Shown here: positions 22,664 through 35,686 of the stretch, piece after piece
Layout of the letters: each line of letters starts with the position of its first letter
How positions within the stretch are numbered: the first letter of the stretch is position 1
NCBI GenBank assembly: GCA_002633005.1
Contig: NMRA01000038.1
Coordinates: 209,444-273,443, forward strand
Reading direction: 5' to 3'
Source of the DNA: Phoronis australis
Taxonomy: Eukaryota; Phoronida; Phoronidae
DNA: 64,000 nt
Notes under the pieces: generated by a model
What the model was told of the DNA's origin: nothing
The model's database searches: none
What the model saw: only the letters and a program-made list of their open reading frames with translations
Position numbers and translations under genes: made by a program

Positions 22664-25600
22664 GCAATATAAAAAATTACGTACTCGGTGTTATTAACTA
22701 GTCGTGTCGTAACACTTTTCATTTCAGGTCATGAGAGAACAATGAGTACGACAATTTGACAATAAATAATTACCTCGTTTTCGGCGTACTGAAAGAAGTC
22801 CGACAGCAGACGGCCACAAACTCGCGTTCGGTCCAAGGAACGATCTTTGATATCGACCTCTTACCGCTATAAAAGTGGTCTCAAGTTTTTCCTTAATCAG
22901 GCGGGGCTTGCAAAATGACAGTTGTTTTTTTCATGAGGCCATGCATAAAATGACAAACACTGACATACATGTATCAACCTGCAGAGTCTGGTCTCAAATA
23001 CCGTCCGTTAGTTCTGAAGCCATGAAATTTGACAGTTTGAGACAGCCCAAAGTATTTTCATTAAGCTGGATTTATATTTCAAAAACTGACAGTTCAAACA
23101 TCACTAGCAATTCAACACAGTATTTGCATGTATGTGACATGTTCCCGCATGTTTTGGAATTAAGATGAACCAGTGATGCATAATGGTGGCGATCAGTGGT
23201 ATTTTTTTAAAACTTATGTCTCCATGCGCGGTTAATGGCTTCTATACTTCATTATTACTCTTTTCACGGCCGCGATCATTTTGTTGCAAAAATATTTCGC
23301 TTATACAACTAGAAATAACATTTCTTTTGTCATATTGCAAATAAGATATTTTGAGTCACGCACATACATGTACGCCTGTATATAGTACGATCGGCTGCAC
23401 GAGGGAAACCAACTTAATTTTAACTTACACTTTGATTATGGTTCGAATAATTCCTCTATTATTGTATTTGAAACGGGTTGACAGAATTCTGGCAAGCCAC
23501 GCACGCGCGATTAGTGCAAACAACATGTGACGTCATTTTGTGGCTTGTTCAATGATATGAGATTTAAAACAGAAATTTGGACTTTCGCTCCCACTTGACA
23601 ATGGCTGAATGAAAGTTTAGCAAAGAAATTATGAGCGCATCACTGTATAGAAATAATTTTTAGAAATTATCTCAGGAACTAGTAGAACTTTTGTTCAAGT
23701 GAGATTTAGCTTTTCATTTATACCGCATCCTCTTACAGTACGGTCACTCTAAAATTTTATTCAAAAAGCTCCGAACAAGATACGAATCCGGTTGTAGGCT
23801 ACGCTTTTTTATTCCAGAAAAAAAAACACTGTGACAAAAGTTTTCCCAGAGCATTTCTATTGACACCTATTTTTACGCATAATTACTATGAAAGCACTGC
23901 TAATCAAATTAAGTATCGCTTTGATGGCTACGGTTGATAAAACGCGTATTATCAGGCTGAGAAGACAACCATTGATTGAGCGGTTATAGCATGTGAGAAA
24001 GTTGGGGGCAAAATAATATCTGGTGTATTGTGTTAGCAAATTTCAAACATTTTATGTTTTACTAGGACTGGGGCATTTATTTTTCTTAATTGTTTTTTAT
24101 GACTGGTCAATTAAACCGATGTTCTTAGACGTGTGATATTCACTAGCATTACTGCCTTCAGGGGACGCGGCTAACAAACATCATCCTCGACTAAACCAAT
24201 CGAAAATGCAATAAAGAAACTTTTCACGATTCATATGTACTTGTACTTAGTTTTGGCTTAACTTGGTTTGTTTTTGGTGTAAACACATATTAGTTTTAAA
24301 ATACACTATCATCGCATTTGTATATTGTACTCAGTCACACACATAACATAATCAACATAAGCCTACTTTGAGAAAAAATGTTTTAGTAGCGTATGCAAAG
24401 ACATTGGTGAAGTTTCAGACTGGACACACGTAGATTAGCTTGTGATAACGGCAAATTGGGTTAGAACATATTGTGTTTACACCTTAGCAATCAATTATTA
24501 GTTAATTCAAGCAGTCACTTATATCATGTTCATGTGGGTGGGCTACCTTTCGACTGTCTTGGAATGATGTAATTTTTGTTGACTGCTACATGCGCACCTA
24601 GTGCCCGATTATAAATGTGTACTAACTCAATATACTGTTCACACGTTTGATATGAACAGCCTCCCTTTTAATCACGACTTAGGGATTCAGAAAAAGCCAA
24701 GTCACTTTTCAGAAAATTTTGCTTCTGAAATTCCATAAACCTGACGTTCTTTGAAATCTGCCTCTTAACCCACTGAAGACACTCGTTCTGCATCTTTTCA
24801 GTGAAAAACTTCACTCACAAACTCCACTACAAACTTGCAACTCGAGTTTAAATTTAGTCCTCTTTGGTTTCTAAATAAGTAGAATTAATCATGTAATTTT
24901 TAAAATTAAAATAGCCGCCACAGTCGAGCAGCTATGAACTACACTTATAGATGGCCAGTACTGAAAAAACGCAAACATTTGTACGAGCGGCACTGTAACG
25001 TACGATTTGCTCTTACTATAGTGATGTCTCTCGACTCATGAAACATCTCTGTTTTAAACTGGTGAAAATGTATAGATTATAATTTTGTCGATGGAAAAGA
25101 AACCTTTATTTTTCGAATTCCCAATGTGAACCTTTTTGCTAAATTAAATTCGAAAAGGCATTCTTTCGAATAATTGGTAGTGCAAAAGGCGTCCATCTTC
25201 ATGATTGACACTTCTCACTTATCGTCTTTAGGGGATCACCCATGTCGGTCTCCGAAAGAAGCCCTTCTACTCTCAGGTCTTTACAAATACCTGATGCCCA
25301 TCCCCCTGGGTACTCGATAATACTGAAAATATTGGACACCCACCCATTTAGAGAACGGGTACAAAAAGACCCGTGTGTAGCTTCTTTGGCTGTGTTCCAG
25401 AAACTATATGGTGTAATTCCATAAACGTGCCCTTCGTAGGATTCTTGTGGACAGCTGAAATTTTAACCCATTAACTTTAAATTGGTCTAAGTCCGGTAAA
25501 CCCCGAGACGCTCGCAAAACACTTTTGGCAAGGAATCTTTTCTCATGAAACAGAAACCGTGAATCATATCCCATAATGCAACATTCCGACTTCACCGACC

Positions 25601-26154
25601 AATCGCTTCAGTGGATGCCGTTTTCCCCAGGATGTGCTAAAAAGGTCATTAGTATACTCGCGTGATTTTTCGTGGTTCTTGCTTTATGGCGAGATTCTTG
25701 CGTCTGCGGCATACACCACAGTATCATTTCATTTAAAGATCGTTTACACAGGGAACGTGTACTATAGAGAGGTTTATTACAATTCGGATGATGGGCCCGG
25801 ATGTGCATCGACAGTGTAAATCGTGATACCATACCTACACTGTCGAACAAAGGGCGCAATGTTCAGTTGAAACAAAGAGCTATTTTCATTTTCACAGCAA
25901 GTGCTTGAGACCAGCACGTTATGTTATTACTCCAGCACTGACATTTGCTTGGGATGGGCTTTTCACGTTGTACTACTTCCCAGATTCTGTTTTTTGAATG
26001 CCGGGAGCAAAGTTTTGCAAAGATGCCAGGAGCCAGTCTGTGCAGGAGCCTCCAATGACCCTAGTCTTTCATTTTACGGAGGTGGGGGCACTGAAGAAAA
26101 TGTACCCTGCCGGAGCGACGGACCCCTGTACCTTTTGTAAACATTAATAACAAG
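22664..26154. other. Noncoding stretch, no recognised gene
   Basis: A TATA-like GCTATAAAAG occurs near 22867, with no convincing transcript next to it. The ORFs are short and unrecognised. A region of mixed composition at about 25230-25430 has an open frame of 60 codons without a known domain. Confidence 0.45.
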
Positions 26155-26284
26155 GCACTGCGGGCGGCATATAACTTCAAAGTGGGTTCCAGTTCGTCAT
26201 AGAGTCTGAGTCCAAGCTCCACTGGAATCTAACTTGCGGGGTGTTTGTTTTCCTAGAAATCTGTTGGGTGGAAATGTACATGTA

Positions 26285-27267
26285 CATAGGCGGATTTAGG
26301 GGGGGCCCAGGAGGCCCCCCCCCGGCTGCCGCAAAAAAACAAAACAGCAAGAGCGTAGGGAAATGTTGAATTTATTAATTAACCCCGGTAATTAAAATTA
26401 TACGGCTAAAACAAGATTTAAATGTGTCCAGTTTTAATTTTTTTGAGGGGGGGCTCAGATCCAATTTCAAGTGTCAAATTCGGAACACGACGCAATCGTA
26501 ACGGAACTGGCTAAGTATAGGCTCTCCCGCGATATCTCAGGCGACCGGCAGTGGCGCTGAACACTACGACTCCGTTTCCGTCGTCTGCTCCACTGTGCAA
26601 TGAAGAAAATAACTTCATTTTTTAAACAAACTGGAATTTGAGTGATGGTGAAAAAACAGAAGCTGTTGGTAAGATGTCAATTTTAATCGAAGCTTTAGTG
26701 AATCACTCAGAAACTCATGATTCTCTCTTTGTCAAACCTTAACTTAAAAGACGATTTCCAAAGCAATCGCGTCATTATTGCCAACACGGATTTGGCCTTT
26801 TGAGCAATTGAAGACTATTTTAAATACAACAAATTTGTTACGAACTGATTGCACAAAAAACATGTAATAAGCATTTCAAAAAGAAGGAGTTCTCGCGCGC
26901 AAACGCTGTGGACCATAAATAAGTAGGTCTTTTAGTGTCAAATTAAGAGTGAAATTGTGGTGGTGCAGGGGTAAAGCACGCGCTGTACTAGCAAGGTCGT
27001 GAGTTCGAATCCGTGGTAATTGCGGTTTTTGCTGGTTGACACATTCTTCGTATTTTTCTTTTTTTTTGCCTTTTTTCTTGGATAATACTTCGGGAATCAA
27101 GGAAAATTCTTGATTTTTAGAGGAAAAAACAGAAAAATTTCCTGGGCGGGAGGGGGGCAAACCCCCCCCCCCCCATTCGGTGCTATGCACATCTACAATC
27201 GTGCTTGGACCAAATGTTTACAGACAAAATGTTGGGGCCCCCTTGTGATATCCTAGAATCGCCACTG
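26285..27267. mobile_element. hAT-like insertion, absent from copy B
   Basis: Termini are CATAGGCGGATTTAGGGGGG and CTAGAATCGCCACTG, imperfect inverted repeats of the CAGTGGCGGAT family. Direct ATGTA flanks it (26280-26284 and 27268-27272). In copy B the same site is uninterrupted with a single ATGTA (near 31910), so this is a filled/empty allele pair that fixes the boundaries. Its 983 bp hold no transposase. C and G runs lie near both ends. A tRNA-like block sits at 26955-27025. Confidence 0.85.
26955..27070 (+). repeat. tRNA-derived SINE-like block
   Basis: TGGTGCAGGGGTAAAGCACG (from 26961) resembles a tRNA A box and D arm. GAGTTCGAATCC (27001-27012) is a B box. A T-run at about 27051-27067 could stop Pol III. 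No complete cloverleaf was drawn, so it is a SINE head or tRNA pseudogene carried inside the hAT-like insertion. Confidence 0.6.
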
Positions 27268-28290
27268 ATGTAGGTGTGCAAATTCGCTTGATTTCATTGG
27301 TTGCCTTTACGGAGTAGAATGCTGAATTCCAATTAGAATCGATTGCTGATATATCCCACGAATTTTTAACTGAAAGTCAATGTTAAGTTTGGATACGCTG
27401 TCGATATCAAGTCACGAATTTCGCCGAGTCTGATTTCCTATCTATTTATCTGTTTGTATTTTAAAACGGTACTGCGGTGTTGTCGCCAGTAATGAAGACC
27501 TTGCACGATTTTTTAATAAGAAACGTGGTTTCCAGTTTGGTTGGTGGAAAAGGTTAATGATTTTCCATTTTTTTCGGTACACATTGTACAATGTACATGT
27601 TCGCTCTACGAACCCAGCAAAACAAAGATCTGTAAACAATAAATAATTTAAGAGTGTATTCCTTCGATGTTTTCATGAAATTTTAATGCGCTTGCGTATA
27701 CAGTTTCTTTGCTTCAATGCAAACAGTTGCAATTATAGTGAATAAGAAAAACGTGAACTAACAGAGTCGTCTTTAAATCAATACGAAAGAAGCCGGTTGA
27801 TTTGCGAGATCCTTTCACGCCAATTATTGATTGGCACGGTTCGGTGCACAGCTTCAATGATCCGAAGGTTCCTTGCACCCTCGTATCCGGGTCGCCACTT
27901 ACCCTCACCTTTCAAAATGGATGCAGCAACAGTACAGGTATGGACCCCTTAGAGAGAACTTGTGGGCACGAGCATTCTACGGCTCTGCCACTTTTGCATG
28001 GAATCTGAACCGGCACCTATGTCCATCTACAGTTAGGGACCCTCATTGGCCATCATGAACACTCAGGTTTTCTGCACGAACACACAAAGTCCTCGGTAGA
28101 AGAGCACTGAAGACTGATGGGCCACTATGAAGTAAACAATGAAGCGACAGTTTATTTGACAAAAATAGTGCAGGTGGTCTGTTACATGTTGCATCAGACG
28201 TGCGCACGCGGACCCATTGCACCAAACACTAGAATCATCCAAAGTGCAAGAGAAATTTTAAGAAACAAAAAGTAACATAAGGTTTCACCT

Positions 28291-28346
28291 AATAGGCGGA
28301 TTTAGCCCTCCCCCCCGGCTGTTATTGTGTCCCAGGTCCGCCACTG
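28291..28346. mobile_element. 56-bp mini-MITE of the CAGTGGCGGAT family (copy A)
   Basis: Starts AATAGGCGGATTTAGCC and ends CCAGGTCCGCCACTG. Flanked by direct CACCT (28286-28290 and 28347-28351). It is little more than two termini joined by a C-run. The matching copy in the other haplotype is at 32934-32988. Confidence 0.75.
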
Positions 28347-29390
28347 CACCTCCGTCCAGAAGAGCCATACATGTACATCGATATTCGGTTAAACAATACT
28401 GTCGGACAGTTATTGTTTTTGTTGCAGTCAGCATGTGAGTGAATCAGCAACAAATGTATACAACACAAGTAACTATGAACAAACTTCGACATTGTTGATT
28501 TTGCTGTAAACCAATTGGCTGTAACTTGTTGACTGTTATCAATAGGTATTTTTAATAGCCCTCAGTTTTCAGACCGTTCCATAAGCTTTTTATGTTCCCT
28601 TAATAGGAAACTAAATTCAATTCTTTGATGATTTCGACCAACCCAATCATGTGCCATTGTGTTGTTCGTACGAATGCGTTTGGGTAAATCCCTTCCGGTT
28701 CCGCCGTCATCGAATGTCGTCTGATTATTAAACCCGTGAAACGTAAGATGCATTGTCTCGTTTATATGACCTCGTTCTGTCCTTGTTCTGTCTCCTATCA
28801 ATGCACCATTGGTGTGTCACTTGAGTGACAGTATTCAGCTAAAAATACCCAATACTCACTGTGTCACAAGATGCCGGCCCCCACCGTCCTGTTTTTTGTG
28901 TGCAGTCTTTCCCCAGCCACAGTTGTCCAGTAACTTTCTTAAAGCGTTAGTCAAGCTTGGCAAAAGTAGTAGTTTTCAAACTAGCGCCAAACTTTTCAGT
29001 GAGGTCTGGCTAGGCTTCAGCGCATTACATGTTCATTTTGTATAAGAGGTCAAGATAAGAAAATCGTTTAAGTGTCGGCCAATAAGCCACTACCAATTTA
29101 GTATATCCTTTGATCGTGTGCCACAACGTATAACCTCTGTTAACACCGTCCTATCTTTTCGTGTACTGACCGTGTTCGAACACCCGTTTACACAATTTTT
29201 GTGTTGTATACGAAAACTCCATCTGTGGACAGTGATCCACAGTCATTCGAGTGTGTAGAGATGGCTTGTAGGAGCCTTTGTGTGAAACAATGCGTTTTTT
29301 AAGAAAAAAAATAGCCTACACTGCGGTATCAATTGTTCCTACAACATGCTGAATTCGACGTGCCGGACTGTTTAATCCAGACTGGTGCAG

Positions 29391-29580
29391 CACAGCGGTT
29401 AGACAGTGACCACCGTCTCTAGCTGGCTCAGTAGTTGCTATAAATGTAGGAGCTTCATACGCCGGAAGCTTTTGGGCGAATTATGCCTCACACTGATTAA
29501 AAAGTCAAAGTCACGTGGTTATGAGTACCCTTTGTGCATGAAGGGACACCTTAGGAGGCCGTCGATGTCTTTAAAGTCCT
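29391..29580 (+). repeat. Interspersed repeat (copy A of a family of three)
   Basis: The block from ACAGTGACCACCGTCTCTAG through GCCGGAAGCTTTTGGGCGAA and ACACCTTAGGAGG recurs in copy B (34012-34195) and, on the minus strand and diverged, at 35687-35892. It is noncoding. The class is unknown and may be SINE-like. Confidence 0.65.
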
Positions 29581-30739
29581 TATCTCAATGGGCAATCTAT
29601 TTCAAAAACTTAAAAATATATACTAAATTGAATAATATGTAACATGCCATAATGTTCACATCCTTTCTCTTATCAAATTAAAGGCCCTTTTGAGCACAAG
29701 TTTGTGCCTCGGCCGAGACCGGAAAATCATCGACTGTTCCCGTCTATTTCCGTGACGTCAGTGAGTTCCTGCGCATCAGGTTATGAAGTACGTCTCGCAG
29801 CCAACGCTCGGCTACTGAGGTCAGCCCTGACTAATCGTGAGGGTACGTCAAATTGCAGCAACAGTACGGTCGTTTAGGTAAGAAATTAGAGGAAAAAAAC
29901 TGTCTTGATAAGCAAATGTCTTATCTTCATCGCCGTATCGTGAAACTGATGCAAAGTACCAGCCAGGAATGAACAATTGCCGTGTGACTACCTGGACGTG
30001 TGAGCGCAATGCGTACTTGGCAGCAAGTCGGCGCCGGCTTTACTGGCTGTAAAAATGTAAAACAGAAAGAAAAAACATCCACTCACGGTGATGTTTCAAT
30101 AAACAAAACATGAGCTCCACACTCCAATTGCAATAACTCGCACCTGTGCTTGATTTTGCTGAACGAACACAGTAACCAACGAAGTAATTCCCCTGCAGTT
30201 GCCGTGACTCTTCGCCGGGAAAATAATCATTTGCTAAATCGACCTTGATTTTCAATTATTAGGGAAAATATATTTTAAAACCTGGCAAAAACTTGCAATA
30301 TATAGTCTGTTGTTTAAATATAAAAATTCAGCACTGCAAACCGGGGTGAAGTCAATTTTAATCAATGAGTTGAATGTCAGCGATGGGGAAATAATGCAGT
30401 GCTAGGAGCATGACGTAGTATTTTTTAATAACTTTGTCACGGGAATTTCACTCACTCAAGGCCCGAGTAGCTAATTAATGTGTTTGTCTTGCCCCACGGA
30501 GCACAGATGTCCGCGCACGGCAGGCCAGGCGGTTCATCTCCTCCGGATAGCAGTTTATACGAATGTTTCTGGCTAAGTGGGAATTGTTCCTTTCACGTTA
30601 AACTCGTAAATACTTATATTACACCATTTGGCACCATGGGAAGTTTTCTTCCTGAAATTAATTCTCCACCATGTGGTTTTCTGTCGTTCATTGTTGTTTG
30701 CGGGAGACCACTGGCGGTATCTTAGTTTCCGTCTAAATT

Positions 30740-31201
30740 TATTTTCGATATTTCCGCAAGTTCAATCGTCAGGATATTCGAACTGTATAGCAATTTTATT
30801 CAATTATTTTGATGTTGTATGTCCGTTGTTCTGTTTATACTGTTTGTTTACCAGAGTTAATTACACCCAGTAAAACACGCTTAGCCTAACCCGCCATCAG
30901 TCGGCCTTGTGATTCAATCGTTGGCACAGGACTGTGACTAGTCCGTAATTTTATGCAAGTGTCTGGGACGACCTTTGCATATATACAGCATTTATCATTT
31001 GAACCATTTATTCCTGTAAAAAAGCCGGGAACGGCATGCCTTCGTCTTTCGCTAGTGCAGGGGTCTCGATCGGCCAGCACCGGTTCCTTCATCGCCTGCA
31101 GTTCCGAGTCCGGCAAAATAATTTTTGTCGAAATTTATTTTGCCACATTTTATTAACATTTTCAGTACAAATTGTCTCTATTTTGGTTTTATCATAGTTA
31201 A
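30740..31201. other. Sequence between copy A and the LINE frame, unassigned
   Basis: Copy A stops matching copy B at 30739. This 460-bp stretch is absent from copy B's continuation. It could be part of the retrotransposon insertion, an older element, or flank that is not in the other haplotype. No domain was recognised. Confidence 0.4.
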
Positions 31202-31780
31202 GATGCGCTGTCAAGCAAGAATTCCAAAGAATACTGGAACATCATCAATAAAATACGCGGCAGTCAACAGCAATCCTCCTATCCTGTCATCAACTATAAT
31301 GGTAACCTAGCCTCAAGTAGTAGTGACATGTGTGATTTGTTTCTCAATTTTTTCACGAACAAAAGCCACATTACACCAACTGAAGTAAGTAACTTTCCCT
31401 TTCTTCGTGAACGTTGTCTCAATCAACTGTCTGACATCCCGGCTAATCAAACTGATGTCCGGAAGTATCTCAATGAAATTGACCCCAATAAGAATGATGG
31501 CACAGCTTTAATAACCAGCAAGATGATCAAAATGATTGCCAACGAAATTACCATGCCCCTGACCAATCTGTTTAACAAACTTCTTCAGCTAGGCATTTAT
31601 CCGTCTTCTTGGAAACATGGAATTATGGTCCCCATACACAAAAAAGGCTCCAAAACTGAAATTTCAAATTATCGCCCAATAACATTACTTAACACCCTGT
31701 CCAAAATCTTTGAGAAGATCATTGCTCAAAGTATTCTTACATTTCTCAAACAAAACAACTTGATCTATCATCGTCAATTT
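31202..31780 (+). pseudogene. LINE reverse transcriptase fragment, cut by assembly gap
   Basis: Open for 193 codons from just after a TAA (31199-31201) to the N at 31781. It carries hallmarks of non-LTR reverse transcriptase of the jockey/CR1/L2 kind: a pre-RT linker (KEYWNIINKIRG) and a DPNKNDG-type loop. Then follow WKHGIMVPIHKKG and SNYRPITLLNTLSKIFEKI (RT motifs 1-2) and an EKIIAQSI helix. The catalytic YxDD region would lie beyond the gap. There is no start codon at the open edge, so the copy is 5'-truncated. The sequence is otherwise intact where visible, which suggests a fairly recent insertion. It is present only on the copy A side. Confidence 0.9.
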
Positions 31781-32933
31781 NGCACTGCGGGCGGCATATA
31801 ACTTCGAAGTGGGTTTCAGTTCGTCATGGAGTCTGAGTCCAAGCTCCACTGGAATCTAACTTGCGGGGTGTTTGTTTTCCTACAAATCTGTTGGGTGGAA
31901 ATGTACATGTAGGTGTGCAAATTCGCTTGATTTCATTGGTTGCCTTTACCGAGTAGAATGCTAAATTCCAATTAGAATCGATTGCTGATATATCCCACGA
32001 ATTTTTAACTGAAAGTCAATGTTAAGTTTGGAGGTACGCTGTCGATATCAAGTCACGAATTTCGCCGAGTCTGGACGTGATTTTCTATCTATTTATCTGT
32101 TTGGATTTTAAAACGGTACTGCGGTGTTGTCGCCAGTAATGAAGACCTTGCACGATTTTTTAATAAGAAACGTGGTTTCCAGATTGGTTGGTGGAAAAGG
32201 TTAATGATTTTCCATTTGTTTCGGTACACATTGTACAATGTACATGTTCGCTCTACGAACCCAACAAAACAAAGATCTGTAAACAATAAATAATTTATGA
32301 GTGTATTCCTTCGATGTTTTAATGAAATTTTAATGCGCTTACGTATACAGTTTCTTTGCTTCAATGCAAACAGTTGCAATTATAGTGAATAAGAAAAAGT
32401 GTGAACTAACAGAGTCGTCTTTAAGTAAATACGAAAGAAGCCGATTGATTTGCGAGATCCTTTCAAGCCAATTATTGATTGGCACGGTTCGGTGCACAGC
32501 TTCAATGATCCGAAGGTTCCTTGCACCCTCGTATCCGGGTCGCCACTTACCCTCACCTTTCAAAATGGATGCAGCAACAGTACAGCTATGGACCTCTTAG
32601 AGAGAACTTGTGGGCACGAGCATTCTACGGCTCTGCCACTTTTGCATGGAATCTGAACCGGCACCTATGTTCATATACAGTTAGGAACCCTCATTGGCCA
32701 TCATGAACACTCAGGTTTTCTGCACGAACACACAAAGTCCTCGGTAGAAGAGCACTGTAGACTGATGGGCCACTATAAAGTAAACAATGAAGCGATATTT
32801 GACAAAAATAGTGCAGGTGGTCTGTTACACGTTTCATCAGACGTGCGCAAGCGGACCCATTGCACCAAACACTAGAATCATCCAAAGTGCAAGAGAAATT
32901 TTACGAAACAAAAAGTAACATAAGGTTTCACCT

Positions 32934-32988
32934 CATAGGCAGATTTAGCCCCCCCCCCGGCTGTTATGGTGTCCCAGGTCCGCCACTG
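32934..32988. mobile_element. 55-bp mini-MITE (copy B)
   Basis: Allelic to 28291-28346. Starts CATAGGCAGATTTAGCC and ends CAGGTCCGCCACTG, flanked by CACCT (32929-32933 and 32989-32993). This copy keeps the CA start of the family terminus better than copy A. Confidence 0.75.
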
Positions 32989-34011
32989 CACCTATCCGTC
33001 CAGAAGAGCCATACATCGATATTCGGTTGAACAATACTGTCGGACAGTTATTGTTTTTGTTGCAGTCAGCATGTGAGTGAATCAGCAACAAATGTATACA
33101 ACACAAGTAACTATGAACAAACTTCGACATTGTTGATTTTGCTGTAAACCAATACCTTTTATTTGGCTGTAACTTATTGGCTGTTATCAATAGGTATTTT
33201 AATAGCCCTCAGTTTTCAGACCGTTCCATAAGCTTTTCATGTTCCCTTAATAGGAAACTAAATTCTGTTTGATGATTTTAACCAACCCAATCATGTGCCA
33301 TTGTGTTGTTCGTACGAATGTGTTTGGTTAAATCCCTTCCGGTTCCGCCGTCATCGAATGTCGTCTTATTATTAAACCCGTGAAACGTAAGATGCATTGT
33401 CTCGTTTATATGACCTCGTTCTGTCTCTTATCAGTGCACCATTGGTGTGTCACTTGAGTGACAGTATTCAGCTAAAAATACCCAATACTCACTGTGTCAC
33501 AAGATGCCCCCACCGTCCTGTTGTTTGTGTGCAGTCTTTCCCCAGCCACACTTGTCCAGTAACTTTCTTAAAGCGTTAGTCAAGCTTGGCAAAATAGTAG
33601 TTTTCAAACTAGCGCCAAACTTTTCAGTGAGGTCTGGCTATGCTTCAGCGCATTACTTTGCATAAGAGGTCAAGATAAGGAAATGGTTTAAGTGTCGACC
33701 AATAAGCCACTACCAATTTAGTATATCCTTTGATCGTGTGCCACAACGTATAACCTCTGTTAACACCGTCCTATCTTTTCGTGTACTGACATCTGGACCG
33801 TGTTCGAACACCCGTTTACACACTTTTTGTGTTGTATACGAAAACTCCATCTGTGGACAGTGATCCACAGTCATTCGAGTGTGTAGAGATGGCTTGTAGG
33901 AGCCTTTGTGTGAAACAATGCGTTTTTTAAAAAAAATTGCCTACAATGCGGTATCAATTGTTCCCACGACATGCTGAATTCGACGTGCCGGACTGGTTAA
34001 TCCAGACTGGT

Positions 34012-34195
34012 GCTGCACAGCGGTTAGACAGTGACCACCGTCTCTAGCTGGCTCAGTAGTTGCTATACATGTAGGAGCTTCATACTCCGGAAGCTTTTGG
34101 GCGAATTATGCCTCACACTGATTAAAAAGTCAAAGTCACGTTGTTATGAGTACTTTTTGCGAATGAAATGACACCTTAGCAGGCCGTCGATGTCT
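34012..34195 (+). repeat. Interspersed repeat (copy B)
   Basis: Allelic counterpart of 29391-29580, with the same landmarks (ACAGTGACCACCGTCTCTAG, GGGCGAATTATGCCTCACAC). Confidence 0.65.
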
Positions 34196-35400
34196 TTAAA
34201 GTCCTTATCTCAAAGGGCAATCTATTTCAAAAACTCAAAAATATATACCAAATTGAATAATATGTAACATGCCATAATGTTCAGATCCGTTCTCTTATCA
34301 AATTATCAAATTAAAGACCCTTTTGAGCACAATTTTGTGCCTCGGCCGAGACCGGAAAATCATCGACTGTTCGCGTCTATTTCCGTGATGTCGGTGAGTT
34401 CCTGCTCATCAGGTTGTGAAGTACGTCCCGCAGCCAACGCTCGGCAACTGAGGTCAGCCCTGACTAATCGTGAGGGTACGTCAAATTTCAGCAACAGTAC
34501 GGCCGTTTGGGTAATAAATTAGAGGAAAAAAACTGTCTTGATAAGCAAATGTCTTATCTTCATCCCCGTATCTTGAAACTGATGCAAAGTACCAGCCTGG
34601 AATAAGCAATTGCCGTGTGACTACCTGGACGTGTGAGCGCAATGCGTACTTGGCAGCAAGTCGGCACCGGCTTTACTGGCCGTAAAAAATGTAAAATAGA
34701 AAGAAAAAGCATCCACACACGGTGATGTTTCAACAAACAAAAAAATGAGCTCCACACTCCTATTGCAATAACGCGCACCTGTGCTTGATTTTGCTGAACG
34801 GACACAGTAACCAATGAAGTAATTCCCCTGCAGTTGCCGTGACTCTTCTCCGGGAAAATAATCACTTGCTAAATTGGTCTTGGTTTTCAATTATTAGGGA
34901 AAATATATTTTAACACCTGCCAAAAACTTACAATATATAGTCTGTTGTCTAAATATAAAAATTCAGCACCGCACACGGGGTTCTAGTGAATTTTAGTCAA
35001 TGAGTTGAATGTCAGCGATGGGGAAAAAATGCAGTGCTAGGAGCATGACGTAGTATTTTTTAATAATAACTTTGTCACAAGAATTTCACTCATTCAAGGC
35101 CCGGGTAACTAGTTAATGTGTTCATCTTGCCCCACGAAGCACACAAGTCCGCGCACGGCAGGCCAGGCGGTTCAGTTCCTCCGGATAGCAGTTTATACGA
35201 ATGTTTCTGGCTAAGTGGGAATTGTTCCTTTTACCTTAAACTCATAAATACTTATATTACACCATTTGGCACCATGGGAAGTTTTCTTCCTGAAATTAAT
35301 TCTCCATCAAGTGGTTTTCTGTAATTCATTGTTATTTGCTGCAGGGCCGTAACGGAAGTCGCGGGAGACCACTGGCGGTATCTTAGTTTCCGTCTAAATT

Positions 35401-35686
35401 AATGAGTGGCGCGTTCATTAAAACTTTCCTCGACTACGCATTGTTCATTGGTTATGAGATGAGTACTGCATGGTTCCTTCTAATTTCTTCTAACCATTCA
35501 ATAAGGGTTAAAAACGTGTGCTTCTAGGACTTTGATTCCTTCCAACTCGAACAAATACTCCCGTTATCAAACATTTTTCTTCGGGCAGTCCCTCGTTCAG
35601 TTCCCAAAATCGGTAACTGGCCATTTTTACACTGCGAACGCCAAGGGATATGACGTCGTACAACCTGCCTGGACTATTTGTTCGAG
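35401..35686. other. Unique noncoding sequence after copy B
   Basis: No gene. An open frame from 35532 continues into the next repeat and is not convincing as a coding sequence. Confidence 0.45.

Larger units (their letters stand above)
26155..30739. repeat. Duplicated block, copy A (probable haplotype A)
   Basis: This is near-identical, in order and orientation, to 31782-35400, starting at GCACTGCGGGCGGCATATAA and ending at CTTAGTTTCCGTCTAAATT. Differences are scattered substitutions, small indels and one 983-bp insertion present only here (26285-27267). Copy A is followed by LINE sequence and then the N at 31781, where copy B begins. Block order and end points indicate two alleles placed in series by the assembly. 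A true recent tandem duplication is possible but less likely. No gene was recognised. Paired ORFs such as those near 27802-28058 and 32450-32706 are the same noncoding sequence. Confidence 0.85.
31782..35400. repeat. Duplicated block, copy B (probable haplotype B)
   Basis: Second copy of the 26155-30739 block, beginning right after the N at 31781. It lacks the 983-bp hAT-like insertion and carries an extra GCAGGGCCGTAACGGAAGTC near 35341-35360. It continues into unique sequence at 35401, where copy A turns into other sequence. No gene was recognised within it. Confidence 0.85.

Noticed and set aside
27802-28058. Two overlapping ORFs repeated near 32450-32706
   Set aside because: They recur only because the whole block is duplicated. 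The two copies differ at amino-acid-changing sites with no sign of constraint, and no domain is recognised.
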